64,000 nt of DNA from Amycolatopsis australiensis (GTDB lineage: Bacteria; Actinomycetota; Actinomycetes; Mycobacteriales; Pseudonocardiaceae), in assembly GCF_900119165.1 (NCBI RefSeq), contig NZ_FPJG01000006.1:6200001-6264000 (forward strand), written 5' to 3'. The first letter of the stretch is position 1, and the number at the start of each line of letters is the position of its first letter. Below are positions 18,821-26,054 of this stretch, one piece after another. The position numbers and the translations under genes are program-made. The notes under the pieces are model-generated. The model was given only the letters and a program-made list of their open reading frames with translations, was not told where the DNA came from and made no database searches.

Positions 18821-19798
18821 ATGGACAACCCCCGATCCGCCCCCGAACAGCCGGAGGCGGCGCGGCGACGGCGGCACTGGCCGGTCGCCGTGGCGATCCT
18901 CGCCCTGGCAACGGCGTTGTTCAGCCTCGCCACGCTCCGCGGCGGGCCCAGCGAGTCGGCCGCTCCCGCGTCCGCCACGAACGTCGACCTCGCCGCGCTG
19001 GCGAAGCAGAGCCCGCTGGCCGTCCCGCTGTACCAGGGCCTGGAACAGCAGCAGGCGGCGGCACCCGCGGCCCCCGCCGCGCCGGCCGGGTCGGCGAAGT
19101 CGGTCGAGGCCATGGGCTACAAGTTCACCCCGGCGAGCCTGACCATCTCGGTCGGCGACACGGTGACCTGGACCAACCACGACACCGCGCCGCACAACAT
19201 CGTCGTCACCGACGGGCCGGAGAAGTTCACCTCCCCGACGCTGCAGACCGGGCAGACGTTCAGCCACACCTTCACCAAGGCCGGGACCTACTCCTACTAC
19301 TGCTCGATCCACCCGGACATGAAGGCCACCGTGACCGTCACCGGCTCCGCGCCGACCAGCGCCCCGCCGACCACCGCCCCGCCCACGTCGGCCCCGACGT
19401 CCGCGCCGAGCCACTCGATGCCGATGCCGTCCACCCCGACCGGCGGCGGCTCCTGCGTGCCGAAGTCGGTGCTGCAGCCGATCATCGACCACGTCAAGAG
19501 CGCGCACCTGGAGACCTCACCCGGTCAGCAGGTGCAGGACATCCTCAACCTCGACCAGTACATCAAGACCCACACGGTGTGGCTGGAAACGGTGCTCGCG
19601 CCGGCGTTCGACGGCTCGGCGGGCCAGGTCGTCACCGACACGCTCGCGCCGATCGTCGCGCACATCAAGAGCGCGCACCTCGAGGAGTCGCTGGGCCAGC
19701 AGGTGAGCGACCTGCTCAACCTGGACCAGTACATCAAGACGCACACGGTGTGGCTCGAGAACGTGCTCACCCCGCTGCTGAACCAGGCGAGCTGCTGA
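18821..19798 (+). CDS. Cupredoxin with duplicated C-terminal module
   Basis: A 325-residue protein anchored by an N-terminal helix (about 20-40). Residues 95-173 form a plastocyanin-like domain with type-1 copper ligands H125, C161, H164 and M167. A Pro/Ser/Thr linker (175-210) leads to two near-identical modules (216-263 and 273-320) containing KSAHLE, GQQV, LNLDQYIKTHTVWLE and VL-P. Single cysteines C212 and C325 bracket the pair and could form a disulfide. I know no function for this module. The protein likely shuttles electrons or copper at the cell surface, with the tandem module mediating binding or assembly (inference). AAAGGAG precedes ATG 18821. Confidence 0.88.
   Translation: MDNPRSAPEQPEAARRRRHWPVAVAILALATALFSLATLRGGPSESAAPASATNVDLAALAKQSPLAVPLYQGLEQQQAAAPAAPAAPAGSAKSVEAMGYKFTPASLTISVGDTVTWTNHDTAPHNIVVTDGPEKFTSPTLQTGQTFSHTFTKAGTYSYYCSIHPDMKATVTVTGSAPTSAPPTTAPPTSAPTSAPSHSMPMPSTPTGGGSCVPKSVLQPIIDHVKSAHLETSPGQQVQDILNLDQYIKTHTVWLETVLAPAFDGSAGQVVTDTLAPIVAHIKSAHLEESLGQQVSDLLNLDQYIKTHTVWLENVLTPLLNQASC
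19466..19780 (+). repeat. Two-copy internal repeat in cupredoxin gene
   Basis: Two coding repeats of about 48 codons (19466-19609 and 19637-19780), offset by 171 bp. The KSAHLE and LNLDQYIKTHTVWLE blocks are identical in protein and nearly so in DNA, pointing to a recent or conversion-maintained duplication. Confidence 0.85.
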
Positions 19799-19866
19799 CC
19801 CGCGATCCCGTCCCGGCGGCCCGGCCGGCGTCGACCGGCCGGGCCGCCAACCCCGTGGAGAAACCC

Positions 19867-20367
19867 ATGCCCGACACCGAAGTGCTGCCCGCCGTCACGA
19901 CCTTCACCCTGCGGCGCGACCGCTGTGTCGCCGAACCGTCGATCCGCCTGCTGGGCCTGCCATTGCTGCGCGCCAGGCTGACCGCCACCGGCGGGCACTT
20001 CGACGACCTGGACCTCACGGTCGTCCTCGACGCGGCGTCGCTGCGCCCCGGCGTCAAGCCGCTGCGCCGCCCACTGACCGGAAGGCGGGGCCTGCGCGCC
20101 GCCGACCACCCGGCCATCACGTTCACCGGCGACGTCGAGCCGGACGGCGGCACGATCGACGTCGCCGGTCGGCTCGAGGTGGCCGGGACGAGCCGGGACC
20201 TGCGCCTGCGCGGCGACCTCCGGCACGTCGGCGACGACCGGGTCCTCTTGTGGCTCAAGGGGTTCCTGCCCGCGCCGCGCCGGAAACCACGCGGCCTCGG
20301 TCCGCTCGCGCGGCTGGTGGCCACCCGGCGGATCCACGTCGAGTTCGCCGCGGAGTTCGTCCGATGA
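19867..20367 (+). CDS. YceI-like protein
   Basis: A 166-residue protein with the YceI lipocalin-like layout: an N-terminal FTLRRDRCVAEPSIRLLG strand, LTATGGHFDDLDLTVVLDAASL, DHPAITFTGD, and GRLEVAGTSRDLRLRGDL. The family binds polyisoprenoids or amphiphiles in the cell envelope, yet no signal peptide is seen here, so this copy is probably cytosolic or peripheral. GTGGAGAAA precedes ATG 19867. Its stop overlaps the next cupredoxin ATG (ATGA). YceI genes are often found with cytochrome b561 and redox carriers, which fits the neighbourhood. Confidence 0.83.
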   Translation: MPDTEVLPAVTTFTLRRDRCVAEPSIRLLGLPLLRARLTATGGHFDDLDLTVVLDAASLRPGVKPLRRPLTGRRGLRAADHPAITFTGDVEPDGGTIDVAGRLEVAGTSRDLRLRGDLRHVGDDRVLLWLKGFLPAPRRKPRGLGPLARLVATRRIHVEFAAEFVR

Positions 20368-21014
20368 GGCGTGTCGCCGCCCTCGCCGCGGCCGGGCTGT
20401 TCGTCGTGCTGCACGCGGTCCTCGCCGCGCCACCGGCCCGGGCCGCGACCCAGCAGGTGATGATGGCGGACTACGCGTTCAGCCCGGCCGCCCTGACCGT
20501 GCACGTCGGGGACACGGTCACGTGGATGCAGCACGACCAGGCCCCGCACGACGCGACGACCACGAGCGCGCCGGTCGCGTTCCGCAGCCCGCAGCTGTCG
20601 CAGGGGCAGAGCTGGAGCTACACCTTCCGCACCCCGGGCACCTACGCCTACTACTGCTCGGTGCACCCGGACATGCGGGCCACGGTGACGGTCCTGCCCG
20701 CGGAGACGTCCGCGGCCCAGCCGAAGCCCACGCGGGCGCCGGCCACGCAGAGCCCGCCGAAACAGCAGCAGGCGACCGCGGCGGCGGTTCCGGCGACGGT
20801 CCCGGCAGGGGTACCGGCGGCGACGACCGGCCCGGCCCAACCGGCCCCGGCGTCCAGCGCGGCAGCGCCCGCTTCGGCGGCACCGGAGACGGCCGCCCCG
20901 GCGGTCGCGGCGGCGACGGCGCCTTCGCTGGACCCGATGCTGCTCGTCGCCGGGCTGGTCACCGGGGTCGCCGTGCTGTGCCTGCTGCTCCTCGGCTCGC
21001 GCCACGCGTCGTGA
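20364..21014 (+). CDS. Membrane-anchored cupredoxin
   Basis: A 216-residue exported plastocyanin-like protein. The signal peptide ends near ARA (27). The blue-copper domain spans 29-112 with ligands H62, C98, H101 and M104. An Ala/Pro/Thr/Gln linker (115-185) leads to a C-terminal helix (MLLVAGLVTGVAVLCLLLLG). ATG 20364 overlaps the YceI stop. It is paralogous to the cupredoxin at 18821 but lacks the tandem module. Likely a surface electron carrier of the same system. Confidence 0.88.
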   Translation: MRRVAALAAAGLFVVLHAVLAAPPARAATQQVMMADYAFSPAALTVHVGDTVTWMQHDQAPHDATTTSAPVAFRSPQLSQGQSWSYTFRTPGTYAYYCSVHPDMRATVTVLPAETSAAQPKPTRAPATQSPPKQQQATAAAVPATVPAGVPAATTGPAQPAPASSAAAPASAAPETAAPAVAAATAPSLDPMLLVAGLVTGVAVLCLLLLGSRHAS

Positions 21015-21018
21015 AGGC

Positions 21019-21480
21019 TTCCCCGACAGCCCGCCGTCCAACCACTCGATGCGCGTGTCCACGTGGGCGGTGGCGCTCGGCGCGGTGCACGACGCGGAGT
21101 TCGATCCGGAGCTGCTGTTCGTCGCGGCGATGCTGCACGACGTCGGGCTGGCGGCGGAGTTCGACAGCCACACCAGGCCGTTCGAGGAGGCGGGCGGGCA
21201 CGTGACGTGGGTGTCCGCGGCGGGCGCGGGCCGGCACATGTGGCCGGACGTGGGCCCGGGGCTTCCTGCTTTCCCGCGCGGCGGCACCGGACATCGCCGG
21301 ACGCGACGCGGCCACGCTCCCGGCGGGCTTCCGGACGGAAGTGCTGGAGCGCTATCCGCGCCTGGATCTGGTGGCGGAGTTCCTCGGCTGCTTCCGCGAC
21401 CAGGCGGCCCGCAAGCCGGAAAGCCCGGCGGCCGCGGCGTCCGCAACACCTCGGGCGCCGATCTCGACCGGCGCCTGGAA
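21019..21480 (+). pseudogene. Degraded HD-domain hydrolase
   Basis: Fragments of an HD-domain hydrolase of the cyanamide-hydratase-like type survive in two frames. The first frame holds NHSMRVSTWAVALGAVHD and LLFVAAMLHDVGL, with the HD pair, then FEEAGGHV and RHMWPDV. From about 21260 the homology moves one frame over to GFLLSRAAAPDIAGRD and VLERYPRLDLVAEFLG, with FRDQAARKPES after it. The N-terminus is missing and an internal stretch seems deleted before RHMWPDV. With loss of both the start and the frame it cannot be functional. It follows the cupredoxin stop directly. Confidence 0.7.
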
Positions 21481-21644
21481 GATGCGCCCGAGCACCGGGC
21501 CCGACCCGGCGCTGCCACGCCAACCGGGCCAGGTTCTCGACGGCGGGCCACCGGCTCGCGTCCTGGCGGCGCCGCCCGAAACGGCCCGGTCCTCGACGGC
21601 CACCACGCCGACTCCCCACGTGACCGCGGGCGTAGCCTCGGGGC

Positions 21645-22370
21645 GTGGCACGGATCTTCGTCACCGGGTGCGCACAGGGTCTCGGCCGCCTCACCGCCGA
21701 AGCCCTCCTCGCCGACGGTCACCGCGTCGTCGTCCACGCCCGCGGCGCCGGGCGGCTGGCGGATCTCGCCGCGCGGGGCGCCGATGTCGTCACCGGTGAT
21801 CTCGCCGACCTCGGCCAGACGCGCGGGGTCGCCGAGCAGGTGAACCGGCTGGGGCGGATGGACGCGGTGATCCACAACGCCGGCGTGATGACCGGGCCCA
21901 CCGTGCTGCCGGTCAACGTCGTCGCGCCCTACCTGCTGACCGCGCTGGTCACCACTCCCCCGCGCCTGGTCTACCTCAGCAGCGGCATGCACCGCGGCGG
22001 CCGGCCGGAGCTGGACGGGCTCGACTGGTCCGGCGCCCGCCCGACCGCGTCCTATTCGGACAGCAAGCTCCTGCTCACGACGCTCGCCGCGGCCGTCGCC
22101 CGCCGGTGGCCGCGGGTGCGCAGCAACGCCGTCGACCCCGGCTGGGTCCCGACCCGGATGGGCGGCCCGGGCGCCCCAGACGACCTGCAGCTGGGCGCGG
22201 CGACCCAGGCATGGCTGGCGACGAGCGACGACCCGCAGGCCACCACGACCGGCGGCTACTGGTTCCACCGGCGCCACGCCGACCGCCACCCGGCGGCCGG
22301 TGACCCGGACTTCCAGGACCGGCTGCTCGACGCCTTGGCCGCCCACACCGGGACTCCTCTGCCCGAGTGA
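21645..22370 (+). CDS. Short-chain dehydrogenase/reductase
   Basis: A 241-residue SDR enzyme with a slightly unusual cofactor loop, TGCAQGLG (7-14), the NAG motif in IHNAGVM, a YLSSGM catalytic-Ser strand and the YSDSK Tyr/Lys pair. It reduces or oxidises a carbonyl with NAD(P). Start is GTG 21645 with GGGG upstream. It converges with a TetR gene across a strong hairpin. Substrate unknown. Confidence 0.85.
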   Translation: MARIFVTGCAQGLGRLTAEALLADGHRVVVHARGAGRLADLAARGADVVTGDLADLGQTRGVAEQVNRLGRMDAVIHNAGVMTGPTVLPVNVVAPYLLTALVTTPPRLVYLSSGMHRGGRPELDGLDWSGARPTASYSDSKLLLTTLAAAVARRWPRVRSNAVDPGWVPTRMGGPGAPDDLQLGAATQAWLATSDDPQATTTGGYWFHRRHADRHPAAGDPDFQDRLLDALAAHTGTPLPE

Positions 22371-22372
22371 GC

Positions 22373-22400
22373 GGCCGCCGGTCCGGCCGCACCGGCGGCC
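22373..22400. terminator. Bidirectional terminator hairpin
   Basis: Perfect 10-bp arms GGCCGCCGGT (22373-22382) and ACCGGCGGCC (22391-22400), 8-nt loop, between the convergent SDR and TetR stops. Confidence 0.7.
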
Positions 22401-22416
22401 GGTCCACCACGCGCCC

Positions 22417-22998
22417 TTACTCGAAACTCACCCGCCCCAGCAGCCGGTCCACCAGCTCCGGCAGCGGCTGCTCCCCCGCGCCCTCCAGCCAGCGGACACT
22501 CGCCGTGCGCACCGCGGCCAGGAACGTCGCCGTCATCAACCGGGCCAGCTCCTCGTCCAGCCCGTGCCCTCGTGCCAGCAGCACCGCCGCCAGGTCGCGC
22601 TCCAACGCGATCTGGTCACCGGCCTGCCGCGCCAGCAGTGACGGATGCCGCCTGAGCAGGCGCAGCTGCGCGACCCACGAACGGTCGGGCACCGCCTGGG
22701 CCCGGTACAGCTCGCCGCTCGCCGCTCGCAGCGCCTGCCAGGGCCCCTCCGCCTCCGGCCGGCCCGCCACCAGTGACATCAGCTCGCGGGTCCGCTCGCG
22801 GTCGGCGTGGAGGATCGCGTCCTCCTTGTTCGCGAAGTAGTTCGAGAACGTCCGCCGGGACACGCCCACCTCGCCCGCGATGTCCTCCACCGTCACCCCG
22901 TCGAGCCCGCGCTCCATCGCCAGCCGCAGCGCCGCCTCGTGCAGCGACTGGCGCGTCGCCGCCTTCTTGCGGGTGCGCAGCGTGTCGAGGGTGTCCAT
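22417..22998 (-). CDS. TetR-family repressor of the adjacent MFS pump
   Basis: A 193-residue TetR regulator: N-terminal HTH (ATRQSLHEAALRLAMERGLDG opening, then VEDIAGEVGVSRRTFSNYFANKEDAIL, about 30-57) and a helical ligand-binding C-domain. ATG 22998 fits the family length; the frame extends upstream into the operator. It is divergent from a 14-helix MFS pump, and a 30-bp palindrome sits in the 86-bp gap. The simplest reading is a drug-responsive repressor controlling itself and the pump (inference). Confidence 0.9.
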   Translation of the reverse strand: MDTLDTLRTRKKAATRQSLHEAALRLAMERGLDGVTVEDIAGEVGVSRRTFSNYFANKEDAILHADRERTRELMSLVAGRPEAEGPWQALRAASGELYRAQAVPDRSWVAQLRLLRRHPSLLARQAGDQIALERDLAAVLLARGHGLDEELARLMTATFLAAVRTASVRWLEGAGEQPLPELVDRLLGRVSFE

Positions 22999-23026
22999 GG
23001 GCGTCAGCCTAGCGACGGGAATACAC

Positions 23027-23056
23027 TGCCCATTGTGCAAGTTTGCACAATGGGCA
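23027..23056. promoter_or_regulatory. Palindromic TetR operator
   Basis: Perfect palindrome with 14-bp arms, TGCCCATTGTGCAA (23027-23040) and TTGCACAATGGGCA (23043-23056), around a GT centre. It lies between the TetR and MFS starts, beside the AT-rich TAATTT that may be the pump -10 box. Confidence 0.85.
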
Positions 23057-23084
23057 ATAATTTACCCGGACGTGAAGGGGTGCT

Positions 23085-24641
23085 GTGAAAACTGAGAGAG
23101 AAGCCGGGGCGATGCGCCACCGCGAGGTGCTCGAGTCGCTGTCGGGCCTGCTGCTCGCGCTGTTCGTCGCCATGATCAGCTCGACCGTCGTCTCCACGTC
23201 GCTGCCGCTGATCATCGGCTCGCTGAACGGCACCCAGACGCAGTACACCTGGGTGGTCACGGCCACGCTGCTCGCCGCCACGGCCACCACCCCGATCTGG
23301 GGCAAGCTCGCCGACCTGTTCAACAAGAAGACGCTCGTGCAGGTCGCCATCGCGATCTTCGTGGCCGGCTCGATGATCAGCGGCTTCAGCCAGGACACCG
23401 GGCAGCTGATCGCCGCGCGCGCGTTCCAGGGCGTCGGCGTCGGCGGGCTGCAGGCGCTGGTCCAGGTCGTGATCGCCGCGATCATCCCGCCGCGCGAACG
23501 CGGGCGCTACAACGGCTACCTCGGCGCCGTCATGGCCGTCGCCACCGTCGGCGGGCCGCTGCTCGGCGGCCTGATCGTCGACGTGCCGTGGCTGGGCTGG
23601 CGGTGGTGCTTCTTCGTCGGCGTCCCGATCGCCGTGCTCGCCTTCGTCGTGCTGCAGCGCACCCTCAAGCTGGAGACCGTGCGCCGCGAGAACGTCCAGG
23701 TCGACTACCTCGGTGCCGGCCTCATCGCCGCCGGGGTGAGCGTCCTGCTCATCTGGGTGTCCTTCGTCGGCAGCTCGTTCGGCTGGCTCTCGTGGCAGAC
23801 CGCCGTCATGGTCGCGGCCGGGCTCGTGCTGCTCGCGGCCGCCGTGCTGGTGGAGACGAAGGTCCGCGAACCGGTCGTGCCGCTGAAGATCGTCGTCCAG
23901 CGCACGCCCGCGCTGGCGATCATCGCGAGCCTCGCGGTCGGCATGGCGATGTTCGGCGGCGCCGTGTTCCTCGGCCAGTACTTCCAGGTCGGCCGCGGCT
24001 ACACGCCCACCGAAGCGGGCCTGCTGACCATGCCGATGATGGCGGGGGTGCTCGTGTCCTCGACCGTCTCCGGACGCCTGATCAGCCGCACCGGCCGGAT
24101 CAAGCCGTACATCGTCGCCGGCACGCTCATCCTGGTCCTCGGTTTCCTCGGCCTCGGGCTGGTCGACCACGCCACGCCGTTGTGGATCGTCGGCGCCGCG
24201 ATGGCCGTCGTCGGCATCGGCGTCGGCATGACGATGCAGAACCTGGTCCTGGCGGTGCAGAACGACGTCCCGCTGCGCGACCTCGGCGCGGCGAGCGCGT
24301 CGGTGACCTTCTTCCGATCGCTCGGCGGCACCATCGGCGTCTCGGTACTGGGCGCGGTGCTCGCCAACCGCGTCTCCGCGGACCTGGCCGCCGCCCTGCA
24401 CGTGCCGGCGGGCCAGACGTCGACCGGCGGGGTCAGTGCGCTGAACCTCAAGGCGCTGCCGCCGCAGGTCCAGTCGGTGGTGCACACGGTGTACGGCGAC
24501 GCGACCGCGCACATCTTCCTGATCTCCGCGGCCGTGGCCGTCGTCGGGGTGGTCGCGGCGCTGCTGCTCAAGCCGATCACGCTGCGCACGACGATCGACG
24601 TGGCCGAGCACGCGGAAGACCCGGCGCCGGCCGCGCGGTAG
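23085..24641 (+). CDS. DHA2 (EmrB/QacA) multidrug MFS transporter
   Basis: A 518-residue drug:H+ antiporter with about 14 helices. The family landmarks GKLADLFNKK after helix 2, RAFQGVGVGGLQAL in helix 4 and a GGPLLGGLIVD motif C in helix 5 are present. GTG 23085 was chosen for the AAGGGG upstream; ATG 23112 is the alternative. Divergent TetR and operator mark it as an inducible efflux pump. The C-terminal half has the usual SASVTFFRSLGGTIGVSVLG segment. Substrate unknown. Confidence 0.93.
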   Translation: MKTEREAGAMRHREVLESLSGLLLALFVAMISSTVVSTSLPLIIGSLNGTQTQYTWVVTATLLAATATTPIWGKLADLFNKKTLVQVAIAIFVAGSMISGFSQDTGQLIAARAFQGVGVGGLQALVQVVIAAIIPPRERGRYNGYLGAVMAVATVGGPLLGGLIVDVPWLGWRWCFFVGVPIAVLAFVVLQRTLKLETVRRENVQVDYLGAGLIAAGVSVLLIWVSFVGSSFGWLSWQTAVMVAAGLVLLAAAVLVETKVREPVVPLKIVVQRTPALAIIASLAVGMAMFGGAVFLGQYFQVGRGYTPTEAGLLTMPMMAGVLVSSTVSGRLISRTGRIKPYIVAGTLILVLGFLGLGLVDHATPLWIVGAAMAVVGIGVGMTMQNLVLAVQNDVPLRDLGAASASVTFFRSLGGTIGVSVLGAVLANRVSADLAAALHVPAGQTSTGGVSALNLKALPPQVQSVVHTVYGDATAHIFLISAAVAVVGVVAALLLKPITLRTTIDVAEHAEDPAPAAR

Positions 24642-24650
24642 GAGCCGACC

Positions 24651-25136
24651 ATGAGCGTGGCCGAGCCCGGCGCCTACCAGTCCACAGCGGAACGGTTCGG
24701 CCCGCGCCGCGACCCCGCGGCGCGGGCCATCCTGGCCGGCGTCGACGGCTCGGACACCGCGATGCGAGCCGCGGCCTTCGCCTTCGGCCTGGCCCGGCGC
24801 CAGGACAGCAGTCTCATCGTGGTCTTCGTCGCCTGCCCAGCGCCACTGGGCCCGCTGCGGCCGGCGGTCGCGACGGTGATCGACCACGACACGGCCGCGC
24901 ACCTGTACGCGGAACTGCGTGACCAGACGCGCTCGGCCGCCGAGGAACTGCAGGTGCCGGTCACGCTGGTGAAGACGTTCGGCGACCCGTTCACGGCACT
25001 GCGCGACACCGCCGACCGCGCCCGCGCCGACACGGTCGTCGTCGGCGCGTCGCAGAAGGCGGGCCACCGGTTCGCGGGTTCGGTCGCGACGAAGCTGATC
25101 CGGGCGGGCCACTGGCCGGTGCTGGTGGTGCCCTGA
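24651..25136 (+). CDS. Universal stress protein (UspA domain)
   Basis: A 161-residue single-domain Usp. The domain opens with ILAGVDGSDTAMRAAAFA (27-44) and ends with the ATP-binding signature VVGASQKAGHRFAGSVATKLI, matching G-2x-G-9x-G-S/T with GS at about 146-147. It starts 9 bp after the MFS stop and may be co-transcribed with it. About 25 extra N-terminal residues precede the domain. Confidence 0.87.
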   Translation: MSVAEPGAYQSTAERFGPRRDPAARAILAGVDGSDTAMRAAAFAFGLARRQDSSLIVVFVACPAPLGPLRPAVATVIDHDTAAHLYAELRDQTRSAAEELQVPVTLVKTFGDPFTALRDTADRARADTVVVGASQKAGHRFAGSVATKLIRAGHWPVLVVP

Positions 25137-25243
25137 CCTCGGACACTGGCCGGCGGCGAAGAGCCGGGAATATCCTGGTGCCCGAAGCGCAGCGGACCCG
25201 GGCAGCCCGAGTGCCGGCCGGGGCCTCCTGACGGGGGAACGGG

Positions 25244-25585
25244 ATGAGCACGACGACCGAACCACACGACCGCGGCTCCAGACCGGCGGAGTTCGAGGCC
25301 GCCGGCGAGGTGGTCCGGGTACGCGCACCAGGCGACCACCTCGACGCCCGCACCGCCGGGCAGCTGGTCGCCCCGGTGGCGGCGGCCCCACCGGGTGCGA
25401 CGGTGGTGGTGGACCTGTCGGCGGTGACCCACCTGAGCCTCGAAGCGGCGGGCACGCTGATGACCCTCACCCGGCACTGCCAGGCCGAGGGCCGGACGCT
25501 GCGGGTCGCCGCCTCGGACTCCGCCCGGCGGAAGCTCGCCTTGCTCGGGTTGGACGCCGTGCTGCCGTTGCAGCCGCCCGACTGA
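25244..25585 (+). CDS. STAS-domain protein, anti-sigma antagonist-like
   Basis: A 113-residue STAS protein. The core VVRVRAPGDHLDARTAGQLV (23-42), TVVVDLSAVTHLSLEAAGTLMTL and LRVAASDSARRKLALLGLD matches anti-sigma-factor antagonists. The usual SSG phospho-site context is altered to HLSLEAAG, so regulation by a switch kinase is uncertain. ACGGGGGAAC precedes ATG 25244. No anti-sigma partner is adjacent. Confidence 0.8.
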   Translation: MSTTTEPHDRGSRPAEFEAAGEVVRVRAPGDHLDARTAGQLVAPVAAAPPGATVVVDLSAVTHLSLEAAGTLMTLTRHCQAEGRTLRVAASDSARRKLALLGLDAVLPLQPPD

Positions 25586-25680
25586 GCGGAACGCCGGCTG
25601 GCGGCTGGGCCGAGCGGGCGCGGTGACCGCCGGACCGGCTACGCGCCGGACGGGCGCTGCGGCCGCCATCCTCAGCTGAC

Positions 25681-25975
25681 CCCATCGAACCGGCCGCCCC
25701 CGCGAGCGCGGCAACCCCCATCCTCAGCACACCCATCGGACCAGCCGCCCCCGCGAGCGCGGCAACCCCCATCCTCCGCACACCCATCGAACCGGCCGCC
25801 CCCGCGAGCGCGGCAACCCCCATCCTCAGCACACCCATCGGACCAGCCGCCCCCGCGAGCGCGGCAACCCCCATCCTCAGCACACCCATCGGACCAGCCG
25901 CCCCCGCGAGCGCGGCAACCCCCATCCTCCGCACACCCATCGGACCAGCCGCCCCCGCGAGCGCGGTAGCCGCCT
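25681..25975. repeat. 51-bp tandem repeat, about 5.8 copies
   Basis: Units begin with CCCATCG at 25681, 25732, 25783, 25834, 25885 and 25936. Each contains CCGCCCCCGCGAGCGCGGCA and CCCCCATCCTC. Only two short positions vary: GAACCGG/GGACCA and TCAG/TCCG. Units alternate between these variants. The period is a multiple of 3, so frames on both strands stay open (+ strand Ala/Pro-rich, - strand MGVLRMGVAALAGAAG), but neither has a credible start with ribosome site. Each unit holds a GCCGC/GCGGC inverted repeat that could fold. It sits between the convergent STAS and kinase genes in a 469-bp region with no other gene. Confidence 0.9.
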
Positions 25976-26054
25976 GAGCGGGCCGGCCCCGCTGGACCCG
26001 CCGCCCCGGGCGGGCACGGCGACCGCCATCCCGGCGGCCACCGCAATCCAGGCC

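Noticed and set aside
25467..25940. Reverse-strand repeat protein with MGVLRMGVAALAGAAG units.
   Set aside because: Start lies within the repeat, there is no ribosome site, and it overlaps the STAS gene end; the tandem DNA repeat explains the open frame.
25627..25977. Forward Ala/Pro-rich frame through the same repeat.
   Set aside because: No ATG, GTG or TTG start follows the upstream stop at 25624-25626.
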